In this document: positions 48,877 through 57,014 of the stretch, piece by piece
Numbering within the stretch: the first letter of the stretch is position 1
Layout of the letters: every line of letters begins with the position of its first letter
NCBI GenBank assembly: GCA_964559175.1
Contig: CAZLGT010000011.1
Location: 1-64,000, forward strand
Direction of reading: 5' to 3'
Origin: Mariniphaga sp964559175
GTDB taxonomy: Bacteria > Bacteroidota > Bacteroidia > Bacteroidales > Prolixibacteraceae
Length of the DNA: 64,000 bases
Made by a program: the position numbers and the translations under genes
Notes under the pieces: generated by a model
Databases searched by the model: none
Told to the model about the DNA's origin: nothing
Seen by the model: only the letters and a program-made list of their open reading frames with translations

Positions 48877-49617
48877 ATGAAAAAATTCAGGGCCGATTTA
48901 CATATCCATACGTTGTTGTCGCCCTGTGCCGATTTGGAAATGACTCCGCGCAACATTGTGGAGAAAGCCAAAGCCGGCAGGCTTCAAATCCTTGGTGTTA
49001 CCGATCACAATTCAACCAAAAACGCGTTGCTGGTTAAAAAGCTGGCCCAAAAAGAAGGCATATTTACCTTAACCGGCGCCGAAGTAACCACAAAGGAAGA
49101 AGTGCATTGCCTGGTTTTTTTTGACGACGAAAAACACCTGGCACTTTTTCAGCAGTTTATCGACGAAAACCTGCCTCAAATTCCAAATCCCGACGGGCAC
49201 TTTGGCTACCAGCCGGTGATTGACGAGAATGAAAATATTCTTGAATTGATTCCCTGGTTTTTGCCGGCAGCACTCAACAAAGGCATTGAAAAAATTCAAA
49301 AGGTAGTGGAGGATCTGGACGGCCTTTTCATACCGGCGCATGTTGACCGGCCGGTTAACGGAATTTTCAGTCAGCTGGGTTTTATTCCCAAAGGGCTGAA
49401 ATACGATGCATTGGGCATTTCGAGGTACAGTTCTGAAAAACATGTTATAAAACAATATGTTTTAGAAAATAAAACCACCTTTATTCGCAATTCCGATGCC
49501 CATTATCTGGAACAAATTGGCGAAATTTACAGCGTCTTTAATTTGCAGGAAGTTAGCTTCGGCGAAGTGAGAAAAGCATTGAATCAACTTGATAACCGTT
49601 TTGTTGAATTGCCATGA
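48877..49617 (+). CDS. PHP-domain phosphoesterase (TrpH-like)
   Basis: A 246-residue PHP metal-dependent hydrolase. Metal ligands are in RADLHIHTLLSPCAD (HxH motif), GVTDHNSTKNALL, GAEVTT and the C-terminal IRNSDAHYLEQIG (DAH). Homologues hydrolyse 3',5'-bisphosphonucleotides or short oligonucleotides, and a PHP protein is also a common neighbour of hydrogenase regulatory genes. Its substrate here is unknown; it might degrade or modify a signal nucleotide. It follows the DRTGG gene with a one-base gap and overlaps the next gene by ATGA. Confidence 0.87.
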   Translation: MKKFRADLHIHTLLSPCADLEMTPRNIVEKAKAGRLQILGVTDHNSTKNALLVKKLAQKEGIFTLTGAEVTTKEEVHCLVFFDDEKHLALFQQFIDENLPQIPNPDGHFGYQPVIDENENILELIPWFLPAALNKGIEKIQKVVEDLDGLFIPAHVDRPVNGIFSQLGFIPKGLKYDALGISRYSSEKHVIKQYVLENKTTFIRNSDAHYLEQIGEIYSVFNLQEVSFGEVRKALNQLDNRFVELP

Positions 49618-50162
49618 AGACCATTTCAGATCATGTACTCGATATTGTGCAAAATTCGGTGAGGGCAAAGGCAACATTGATTGAAATCATAGTTGATGAA
49701 GACAAAATAAATGATTTTTACGCCCTGAAAATTAATGACAATGGTTGCGGAATGAGCCCGGAGGTTTTACAGAACGCAGCCAACCCGTTCTTTACTTCGA
49801 GGAATACCCGGAAAGTGGGGCTGGGACTTTCGCTGCTGAAACAGAATGCTGAAGCTGCCGGCGGTTCGTTTCAGCTTTGGTCCGAGCCAGGAAAAGGTAC
49901 GAATGTCCATGCCGTTTTTCAACTTTCGCACTACGACCGGCCGCCAATGGGTGATATTTGGGATACCTGGTATTTAACCTTGCTGAGTAACCCCGGTATC
50001 AGATTGGTTTACACGCACCAAACCGGGAAGGGAGCATTTAAGGTTGACTCGGAAGAGGTGCTCGAAACACTCGGGGGAGTAAGGCTGCAGCAAAAGCAAG
50101 TGAAAGAGGGAGTGATTGAATGGATTAAAAATAACCTGGAAGAAATAGAAGCAAGTAAGTAA
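49614..50162 (+). CDS. Second HATPase protein of the hydrogenase operon
   Basis: A 182-residue GHKL ATPase without a phosphoacceptor domain. The N box is HVLDIVQNSVRAKATLIEI, the G1 box INDNGCGMSPEVL, the F box NPFFTSRNTRKVG, and the G2 box GLGLSLLKQNAEAAGG. This is more like the catalytic domain of histidine kinases than RsbW, and it has a separate C-terminal tail (about 115-182). The absence of a His-containing domain means it must act on a partner. Start ATG overlaps the PHP stop (ATGA). Confidence 0.87.
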   Translation: MKTISDHVLDIVQNSVRAKATLIEIIVDEDKINDFYALKINDNGCGMSPEVLQNAANPFFTSRNTRKVGLGLSLLKQNAEAAGGSFQLWSEPGKGTNVHAVFQLSHYDRPPMGDIWDTWYLTLLSNPGIRLVYTHQTGKGAFKVDSEEVLETLGGVRLQQKQVKEGVIEWIKNNLEEIEASK

Positions 50163-50184
50163 AATAAAAATAACCGTTTCAACT

Positions 50185-50580
50185 ATGACAAAAATAAAAA
50201 CACTGGCTGATCTCAAAAAAATGAAAGATGAGGTACAGTCGAAGATCAAATTGAGAGAAAACAGCGACCATCCCGAGCAAGTTGTTCAGGTAAAGGTGGG
50301 TATGGCAACCTGCGGAATTGCCTCCGGCGCCAAAGAAACCATGAAATATTTTGTGGACGAACTGGAGCAGCAGGCCATCGATGCAGTTGTTACACAAACC
50401 GGCTGTATGGGCTACTGTTATGCCGAACCTACCGTTGAAATAACACTGCCGGGGACAGATCCAGTGGTTTTCGGTTTCGTGGATAAAGAAAAAGCCCGCG
50501 AAATTATCGATGTATATATTAAACGCGGCGAACTTATCGACGGTGTGATTCCCCTGACTTTTAAAACTATTGACGATTAA
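50185..50580 (+). CDS. Thioredoxin-like [2Fe-2S] ferredoxin
   Basis: A 131-residue protein with a thioredoxin-fold ferredoxin domain. Cysteines are in VGMATCGIASGA and TQTGCMGYCYAEP, the spacing of the HydC/NuoE C-terminal fold, though only three cysteines are seen where classic members have four, so cluster binding is not certain. It probably carries electrons between or toward the HydB subunit, as homologues in hydrogenase operons do. It is separated by 22 bases from the preceding gene and 21 from hydB. No N-terminal signal, so cytoplasmic. Confidence 0.82.
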   Translation: MTKIKTLADLKKMKDEVQSKIKLRENSDHPEQVVQVKVGMATCGIASGAKETMKYFVDELEQQAIDAVVTQTGCMGYCYAEPTVEITLPGTDPVVFGFVDKEKAREIIDVYIKRGELIDGVIPLTFKTIDD

Positions 50581-50601
50581 AAACAATTCAACTCATCAGT
50601 T

Positions 50602-52395
50602 ATGACCGATTATAAAATGCACCTGCTGGTTTGCGGTGGCACTGGCTGTAAAGCAGCAGAAAGTGATGAAATTAAAAGAATGCTGAAGCAGTGGATTGAC
50701 GAAGTGGGTATGGAAGAAGAAGCCCAGGTTGTTTTTACCGGCTGTTTCGGGTTTTGCGAAAAAGGCCCCATCATAAAAGTATTGCCCGACAATACCTTTT
50801 ATGTGAATGTTGCTCCGGCCGATGCCGAAGAAATAGTAAAGGAACATCTGGTAAAAGGACGTCCGGTGCAGCGTCTGTTATATAAAGACCCTGTATCGAG
50901 CCAAATCATCAGCGAATCCAAGTCTATGGATTTCTACAAAAAGCAGATGCGTATTGCCCTGCGGAATTGTGGCTTTATAAACCCGGAAAGCATTCAGGAG
51001 TACATTTCCCGCGACGGTTATATGGCGCTGGGTAAATGCCTCACCGAGCTCACTCCCGAAGAAACCATTAAAGAAGTTAAAGACTCGGGTTTGCGGGGGC
51101 GTGGCGGCGGCGGTTTCCCTACCGGCTTGAAGTGGGAGATTACCCGCAACGTGGAGGCCGGCCAGAAATACGTGGTTTGCAATGCCGACGAAGGCGACCC
51201 CGGTGCATTTATGGACCGCTCCATTCTGGAAGGTGATCCTCATTCGGTGATTGAAGCCATGGCAATATGCGGCTACTGCATTGGCGCCGATAAAGGTCTG
51301 GTTTACATCAGAGCCGAATACCCGCTGGCTATCGAACGGCTGAAAACTGCCCTCAACCAGGCCCGGGAATACGGATTGCTGGGAACCGATATTCTGGGAA
51401 CAGGATTTAACTTCGAAATTGAAATCAGGCTGGGTGCAGGGGCGTTCGTTTGCGGAGAAGAAACAGCTCTCATTCATTCTATGGAGGGGTTGCGTGGCGA
51501 ACCTACTTTCAAACCGCCGTTTCCGTCGGTTTCGGGTTACCTCGGCAAACCTACCAATGTAAATAACGTGGAAACTTTTGCCAATATCCCGGTAATTATA
51601 AATAAAGGCGCAGGTTGGTTTAATAAAATAGGTACCCAAAACTCCAAAGGCACCAAAGTATTTGCCCTCGCCGGCAAAATTAATAACGTGGGACTTATTG
51701 AAGTGCCCATGGGAACTACCCTTCGCGAAGTGATTTATGATATTGGTGGTGGCATAAAAGACGGTAAAAAGTTTAAATCCGTGCAAACCGGTGGCCCCTC
51801 GGGAGGCTGCCTCACCAAAGATTTTCTGGACACCCCAATCGATTATGACAACCTGCTCGCTGCCGGTTCCATGATGGGCTCGGGAGGTATGATTGTGATG
51901 GACGAAGACGACTGCATGGTGGGAATTGCCAAATTTTACCTTGAATTTACCCTGGAAGAGTCGTGTGGAAAATGCTCGCCCTGCCGGATAGGAAACAAGA
52001 GGTTGTATGAAATTCTTGAAAAAATAACCGAAGGAAAAGGCGAGGAAGTTGACATCGAACGGTTGAAGTTGCTGAGCAACGTAATAAAAGATACTTCGCT
52101 TTGCGGACTCGGTCAGACTTCACCCAACCCGGTATTGTCAACCATTCTTAATTTTGAAGATGAATATCTGGCGCACGTTACCGAAAAGAAATGTCCGTCG
52201 GGGCAATGCAAGGCGCTTCTGAAATACGATATCATTGAAGATGCCTGTACCGGCTGTACACTTTGTTTCCGAAACTGCCCGGTGGGGGCCATTACGGGTG
52301 AACGCAGACAGCCGCACTACATCGATCAGTCGCTTTGTATCAAATGTGGCGTTTGTTTCGAAAAATGTAAATTCAATGCAATAAAACTGACATAG
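50602..52395 (+). CDS. hydB: NAD(P)H-binding [FeFe] hydrogenase subunit HydB (NuoF-like)
   Basis: A 597-residue flavo-iron-sulfur subunit. The N-terminal thioredoxin-like domain (LLVCGGTGCKAAESDE ... GCFGFCEKGP) is followed by the NuoF FMN/NADH domain (GLRGRGGGGFPTGLKWE, CNADEGDPGAFMDRS, GAGAFVCGEETALIHSMEG). A SLBB part comes next, then a [4Fe-4S] site SCGKCSPCRIGNKR and a C-terminal pair of ferredoxin motifs (CTGCTLCFRNCP, CIKCGVCFEKCK). In Thermotoga HydABC-type enzymes this subunit links NADH and ferredoxin to the H-cluster subunit. It lies two bases before hydA. Confidence 0.93.
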   Translation: MTDYKMHLLVCGGTGCKAAESDEIKRMLKQWIDEVGMEEEAQVVFTGCFGFCEKGPIIKVLPDNTFYVNVAPADAEEIVKEHLVKGRPVQRLLYKDPVSSQIISESKSMDFYKKQMRIALRNCGFINPESIQEYISRDGYMALGKCLTELTPEETIKEVKDSGLRGRGGGGFPTGLKWEITRNVEAGQKYVVCNADEGDPGAFMDRSILEGDPHSVIEAMAICGYCIGADKGLVYIRAEYPLAIERLKTALNQAREYGLLGTDILGTGFNFEIEIRLGAGAFVCGEETALIHSMEGLRGEPTFKPPFPSVSGYLGKPTNVNNVETFANIPVIINKGAGWFNKIGTQNSKGTKVFALAGKINNVGLIEVPMGTTLREVIYDIGGGIKDGKKFKSVQTGGPSGGCLTKDFLDTPIDYDNLLAAGSMMGSGGMIVMDEDDCMVGIAKFYLEFTLEESCGKCSPCRIGNKRLYEILEKITEGKGEEVDIERLKLLSNVIKDTSLCGLGQTSPNPVLSTILNFEDEYLAHVTEKKCPSGQCKALLKYDIIEDACTGCTLCFRNCPVGAITGERRQPHYIDQSLCIKCGVCFEKCKFNAIKLT

Positions 52396-52397
52396 AA

Positions 52398-54149
52398 ATG
52401 GATACAGTACACTTAACAATAGATAACAAGCCGGTAGTAGTAAAAAAGGGAATCACCATACTGGAAGCAGCATCGAGCACAGGTGTTCACATTCCTACGC
52501 TTTGCCACATGAAGCTGGAAGATTTGAACATTGAAAACAAGCCCGGTGGCTGCCGCATTTGCGTTGTAGAGGTTGAAGGGCGCAGAAACCTGGCCCCGGC
52601 CTGCTGCACCGAAGTTGCCGAAGGAATGGTGGTTAATTCTCACAGCATTAGGGTTATAAATGCCCGCCAGACAGTGCTGGAGCTTATCCTTTCCGACCAC
52701 CCGGCCGATTGCCTTATCTGTGCAAAATCGGGAAAATGCGAGTTGCAGGATATGGCTCACGACCTTGGAATCAGAGAGATTCACTACAAGGGAGAACAAT
52801 CGACCTACCGCGAAGATACTTCGCCCGCCATTATCCGCGATGTAGATAAGTGCATCATGTGCCGCCGTTGCGAAATGATGTGCAACGAAGTACAGACCGT
52901 TGGTGTGCTTAGCGCCATCAACCGTGGATTCAATGCTGTGGTTTCTCCGGCGTTTGAGATGAACCTCGACCATTCGGTTTGCACCTATTGCGGTCAGTGT
53001 GTGGCCGTTTGTCCTACCGGTGCATTAACCGAAGTGGACCAAACCGCGCATGTGATTCGGGCGCTCTCCGATCCGTCAAAAACAGTGATCGTGCAAACTG
53101 CCCCGGCAGTAAGGGCTGCCCTTGGCGAAGAGTTTGGCCTCGAACCAGGTACGCTGGTTACCGGAAAGCTGGTAGCTGCTTTACGCAGACTCGGTTTCGA
53201 CCATGTGTTCGATACCGACTTTGCTGCCGACCTCACCATTATGGAAGAAGGCACAGAAATGCTGAACCGGCTTTCGCGGTTCCTCGAGGGCGATGAAAGT
53301 GTGAAGCTGCCCATCCTTACCTCGTGTTGCCCTGCCTGGGTGAAGTTTTTCGAACACCAGTTTCCCCAAATGAAGGATATCCCTTCAACCGCACGTTCAC
53401 CACAGCAAATGTTTGGCAGCATTGCCAAAACCTATTTTGCTGAAAAGATGAAAATTAAGAGGGAAGACCTCGTAGTGGTTTCCATTATGCCCTGCGTGGC
53501 TAAAAAATATGAATGTGGCCGCGATGAATTTAAAGTGAATGACAATCCCGATGTGGATTACGCCATTACCACCCGCGAGCTTGCCGGATTGATTAAGCTG
53601 GCCAACATTAACTTCAGCCGTTTGCCCAACGAGGAATTCGATTTACCGCTGGGCGAATCATCTGGTGCGGGGGTTATTTTTGGCACCACCGGCGGGGTAA
53701 TTGAAGCGGCTGTACGCACAGCTTTTGAGCTTTATACGAAAACGCCCTTGCAAAGACTCGATTTTCACGAATTGCGCGGCATGGAAGGAATACGCCAGGC
53801 TACCATCGATTTTGGCGGATTCCCGCTTAAAATTGGTATCGCCCACGGACTGGGAAATGCCCGTCGGCTGCTTGAAAAAATAGAATCGGGTGAAAGCGAA
53901 TTTCATGCCATCGAAATCATGAGTTGTCCCGGAGGTTGCATTGGCGGCGGCGGACAGCCTTACCACCATGGTAATGCCGATATTCTGAAAAAACGTCAGA
54001 TGGCTATCTATCAGGAAGACAGTAACAAAAAGATTCGGAAGTCGCATGAAAATCCATACATTATTCAGCTTTACGAAGAATTTCTGGGTAAACCAATGAG
54101 CGAAAAAGCACATCATTTGTTGCATACCGAGTATTTCGACAGAACTTAA
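52398..54149 (+). CDS. hydA: [FeFe] hydrogenase catalytic subunit HydA
   Basis: A 583-residue H2-evolving/consuming enzyme. The N-terminal [2Fe-2S] domain (CHMKLEDLNIENKPGGCRIC, first part) precedes a His-containing [4Fe-4S] motif (DHPADCLICAKSGKC) and two [4Fe-4S] motifs (CIMCRRCEMMC, CTYCGQCVAVCP). The H-cluster domain has TSCCPAW (Cys310, the proton-transfer cysteine, and Cys311), MPCVAKKYE (Cys366) and MSCPGGCIGGGG (Cys510, Cys514). All catalytic residues are intact, in contrast to the homologue encoded at 47189. It is expected to need HydEFG maturases, which are not in the window. It is cytoplasmic and forms the bifurcating-type HydABC complex. Confidence 0.95.
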   Translation: MDTVHLTIDNKPVVVKKGITILEAASSTGVHIPTLCHMKLEDLNIENKPGGCRICVVEVEGRRNLAPACCTEVAEGMVVNSHSIRVINARQTVLELILSDHPADCLICAKSGKCELQDMAHDLGIREIHYKGEQSTYREDTSPAIIRDVDKCIMCRRCEMMCNEVQTVGVLSAINRGFNAVVSPAFEMNLDHSVCTYCGQCVAVCPTGALTEVDQTAHVIRALSDPSKTVIVQTAPAVRAALGEEFGLEPGTLVTGKLVAALRRLGFDHVFDTDFAADLTIMEEGTEMLNRLSRFLEGDESVKLPILTSCCPAWVKFFEHQFPQMKDIPSTARSPQQMFGSIAKTYFAEKMKIKREDLVVVSIMPCVAKKYECGRDEFKVNDNPDVDYAITTRELAGLIKLANINFSRLPNEEFDLPLGESSGAGVIFGTTGGVIEAAVRTAFELYTKTPLQRLDFHELRGMEGIRQATIDFGGFPLKIGIAHGLGNARRLLEKIESGESEFHAIEIMSCPGGCIGGGGQPYHHGNADILKKRQMAIYQEDSNKKIRKSHENPYIIQLYEEFLGKPMSEKAHHLLHTEYFDRT

Positions 54150-54162
54150 AAAACTATTCATC

Positions 54163-54672
54163 ATGCCAAAAATAAAACTTGCAGAAAACACGGTTCAAAT
54201 CATAAAGGATGTTTGTGCCGAATTCAATAACAGCGAAGGGGAACTGATTAATGTTTTGCACAAAGTTCAGCATAAACTGGGGTATTTACCTGCCGAAGTT
54301 CAGGAGGTTATTGCCCGTGAGTTAAAAACCTCGGTGGCCAAAGTGTATGGGGTTGTTACTTTTTACAGCTATTTTACCATGATTCCCAAAGGCGAATTTC
54401 CCATTTCCATTTGCATGGGAACAGCCTGTTATGTGCGTGGAGCCGAGCAGGTGTTATCCGAATTCAAACGGCAACTGAAGGTAGAGGTGGGCGAATCGAC
54501 CGGCGACGGTAAGTTTTCACTGAACTGCCTGCGTTGCGTGGGAGCCTGTGGGCTGGCGCCGGTGGTTATGGTTGGCGAAAAAGTATTTGGAAGGGTAGCC
54601 CCTACGCAGGTGAAGCAAATTATTGCCGAATACCGCGAGGGTTGTCCGTCTGAACAGGCAAAATCAGCTTAG
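54163..54672 (+). CDS. hydC: Hydrogenase subunit HydC (NuoE-like)
   Basis: A 169-residue NuoE-family [2Fe-2S] protein. The helical N-terminal part (LINVLHKVQHKLGYLPAEVQ) and the thioredoxin-like cluster domain, with cysteines in MGTACYVRGAEQ and NCLRCVGACGLAPVV, are typical. It delivers electrons to or from NADH via HydB. Its last four bases overlap, in opposite orientation, the 3' end of the DnaJ-domain gene. It ends the hydrogenase operon. Confidence 0.93.
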   Translation: MPKIKLAENTVQIIKDVCAEFNNSEGELINVLHKVQHKLGYLPAEVQEVIARELKTSVAKVYGVVTFYSYFTMIPKGEFPISICMGTACYVRGAEQVLSEFKRQLKVEVGESTGDGKFSLNCLRCVGACGLAPVVMVGEKVFGRVAPTQVKQIIAEYREGCPSEQAKSA

Positions 54673-55403
54673 GATATTTTTCGTTCATTTTTGATGTTCT
54701 CGTAGGCCTGATTTACCATCTGGAATTTGTCTTTGGCTGCCTTTTGGAAATCTTCTCCCAGGTGGCTCACCTTATCCGGATGGTATTTCATGGCCATGCG
54801 GCGGTATGCTTTCTTTAATTCTTCGTTGGAGGCAGTGGGTTCAATTTCCAGAATTTTGTAGTCGGCATGTATATTGCGCACAAACATTGCCTGAATCGAT
54901 TCAAAATCGCTGTTGCCAAGCCCCATTTCCTGAGAAATGTGCTGAATGAGCTGCCTCTCCTTTTCATCCACATGCCCATCGGCATTGGCAATGCCAAACA
55001 AAAAATGCAGCAGTTGCAGCCTGGCCGAGTAGTTCATGTTTTGCCTGATTTGCCGGCAAACTTCATTCACCGGAATGGTTTGTTTTAATAAGTCGCGCAA
55101 AAGTTTTAACGCTTCCTGTGCCGAGGCCTCTCCGAAATTTTGCACTAAAAAATTTTTTACATAGTCCAGTTCCGACTTCATAACTTTCCCATCGGCTTTC
55201 ATTACCGAGGCTACAAGCACAAGCAGACTCATAACATATCCGCCGGTAGTTGTTTGTCCCGGGTATCCGGTGGCTCGCCCCGTTTGCATTTCAGTGCTGC
55301 TCCCATCGATGATGGAACCAACCACAAACCCGAATATGGCGCCAATAGGCCCGCCAACAGCCCATCCAAGTCCTCCGCCAATCCATTTACCAAATTTTGC
55401 CAT
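54669..55403 (-). CDS. TerB/DnaJ-domain protein (DjlA-like)
   Basis: A 244-residue protein. A glycine-rich hydrophobic N-terminus (GKWIGGGLGWAVGGPIGAIFGFVVGSIID) may anchor it in the membrane; only part is quoted. A TerB-like domain (about 60-170) is followed by a C-terminal J domain (DYKILEIEPTASNEELKKAY) with the HPD triad in KYHPDKVSHLG. This is the DjlA layout, a DnaK co-chaperone at the membrane in proteobacteria. It overlaps coaE by 17 bases upstream and converges on hydC. Confidence 0.9.
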   Translation of the reverse strand: MAKFGKWIGGGLGWAVGGPIGAIFGFVVGSIIDGSSTEMQTGRATGYPGQTTTGGYVMSLLVLVASVMKADGKVMKSELDYVKNFLVQNFGEASAQEALKLLRDLLKQTIPVNEVCRQIRQNMNYSARLQLLHFLFGIANADGHVDEKERQLIQHISQEMGLGNSDFESIQAMFVRNIHADYKILEIEPTASNEELKKAYRRMAMKYHPDKVSHLGEDFQKAAKDKFQMVNQAYENIKNERKIS

Positions 55404-55989
55404 GCGTTTTTATGTTTTTGTCAATCCGAATAATTTCGGGTATCATCATTTCCTTATTGTCGTTTACCAGAATTTTATCGGCCAGTTTTTGTTTATCCTC
55501 CTCCGGCCACTGTTTTCCTATTCGTTTTTCAACGGTTTCTGCATTCACCCCGTCGCGCTTCGCAACCCGCTCTATTCGCTGATCTTCCGGAGCGGTTACC
55601 AGCAGGGTATAATCCATCATTTTATAAAACCCGCTTTCGAACAAAATGGCAGCTTCGTGTATCACATAAGGGAAATGCTTATGTTCATTCAGCCAGTTCT
55701 CAAATTCTTTTCGAACAGCCGGATGTACCAGTTCATTCACTTTTGCCAGCTGAATATCGTCGGTGAAAATGATGGAAGCAAGTTTTTTTCGGTCAGGTTT
55801 GCCATTGGCTTTGTAAATGCCGGCTCCAAACAGGCGAATCAATCCGTTTTTTAACTCTTCACTGGATTCATAAAGTTGTTTGGCTGCAACATCGGCTTCA
55901 AAAACAGGTACCCCCAGCATTTGAAAAACCCTGCATACTGTCGATTTTCCGCTGCCAATTCCTCCAGTTATTCCAATTACCAGGGCCAT
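55387..55989 (-). CDS. coaE: Dephospho-CoA kinase
   Basis: Phosphorylates the ribose 3' hydroxyl of dephospho-CoA, the last step of coenzyme A synthesis. 200 residues. P-loop GITGGIGSGKST is at residues 7-18, followed by VFEADVAAKQLYES. The LID-type region contains RVAKRDGVNAETVEKRI. Length and motifs are standard. It shares a leftward unit with the YbbR gene (12 bases upstream) and the DnaJ-domain gene. Confidence 0.95.
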   Translation of the reverse strand: MALVIGITGGIGSGKSTVCRVFQMLGVPVFEADVAAKQLYESSEELKNGLIRLFGAGIYKANGKPDRKKLASIIFTDDIQLAKVNELVHPAVRKEFENWLNEHKHFPYVIHEAAILFESGFYKMMDYTLLVTAPEDQRIERVAKRDGVNAETVEKRIGKQWPEEDKQKLADKILVNDNKEMMIPEIIRIDKNIKTHGKIW

Positions 55990-56001
55990 ACAAAATGTTT
56001 T

Positions 56002-56991
56002 CTATTCAGTTTCAATTAAATATTCTACCGATGAAGGCGTCGTTTTCAAAAGATAAACATATTCCGTTTTCACCTCAACCACAATGTCGAGACTCGATTG
56101 CCCGGCTGTTATCTGGTCGTAGTCAACCATAGCCCTGAAACCGGAGGGTGAAAGGTTTTCGTAATCGCCCAAACCCACCATGGCTGCAACTTTTATTTGT
56201 GGGGGAAACAGTTTTATGTTGATCTGTTCGGGTTTGTTTCGTATTTCAATCGGGAGGGTTAGTTCTTTTTCAGTAAACCGTTCAACCGGGATATGCAGGG
56301 TAACGCTTTGGGGCTCAATACTGATTCCCGGCGGATGATTAACGCGCAAAACCTGTGTGAGACTGGCATCGAGGTTGTGGAATGTTTTCGCTTCGGTTTG
56401 AAGTGATGATATGGTGTCGATAACTCCTGCAGGCCCTGAGATTTGTATGACATCAGGCTCTGTGACCATTGCACCTTTTTGGTTGTATTGTGATTTGAAG
56501 TCGTAGTTCACCCGGGCAGTTACCGGCACTGTTTTGGTTTCGAGGCTGTCAAAAACCAGTGTTATTATCCGGGGGCTGATGTCGGTAACTGAAATTTCTT
56601 TGCTTACCTGGTTCTCTATGCGTCTTATTAAGTCTGCCGTGGAAACATTGATGGTGTTTCCGGCCCTGGGATTGTTCTGCGCGATGGAATTTAAATCGAA
56701 AATAAGAGGTGCAAAGGAAAAGGCCAGCTTCTGCCGTAGCAGGGTGAACCCGTGTGCCTGAACATTCAGCTCAATTTTTGATGGAGGTGTGTTGCCCAAA
56801 AATAAATTTTGGGGCGGATTTACATATTTGACAGAGTAGGTGAGGGTTTCAGAATAATCTTTGCCCAGGGCATTCAAAAACCAAAGCGAAGTGGCGATTA
56901 GCAAACAGATTGCAAACACAATGATTCGTCTGTCGTTCTTAATTCTCTGCAGATTAAAATATCCCGCTATTTTTGAAATGTAGTTGTTCAT
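56002..56991 (-). CDS. YbbR-domain protein (CdaR-like)
   Basis: A 329-residue protein with one N-terminal membrane helix (IIVFAICLLIATSLWFLNAL) and several YbbR-type extracytoplasmic beta domains (for example LTYSVKYVNPPQNLFLG, SVTLHIPVERFTEKEL, quoted separately). In Firmicutes YbbR/CdaR regulates the diadenylate cyclase CdaA, whose gene is normally next to it; no cyclase is in this window, so that link is not supported here. It lies between the hybrid kinase gene and coaE on the same strand. Confidence 0.85.
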   Translation of the reverse strand: MNNYISKIAGYFNLQRIKNDRRIIVFAICLLIATSLWFLNALGKDYSETLTYSVKYVNPPQNLFLGNTPPSKIELNVQAHGFTLLRQKLAFSFAPLIFDLNSIAQNNPRAGNTINVSTADLIRRIENQVSKEISVTDISPRIITLVFDSLETKTVPVTARVNYDFKSQYNQKGAMVTEPDVIQISGPAGVIDTISSLQTEAKTFHNLDASLTQVLRVNHPPGISIEPQSVTLHIPVERFTEKELTLPIEIRNKPEQINIKLFPPQIKVAAMVGLGDYENLSPSGFRAMVDYDQITAGQSSLDIVVEVKTEYVYLLKTTPSSVEYLIETE

Positions 56992-57014
56992 TTTTCATTT
57001 TCCAGACCACAAAA

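Noticed and set aside
50878..51786. 302-residue open frame on the minus strand
   Set aside because: Antisense to hydB, whose motifs are unambiguous; no recognisable domain.
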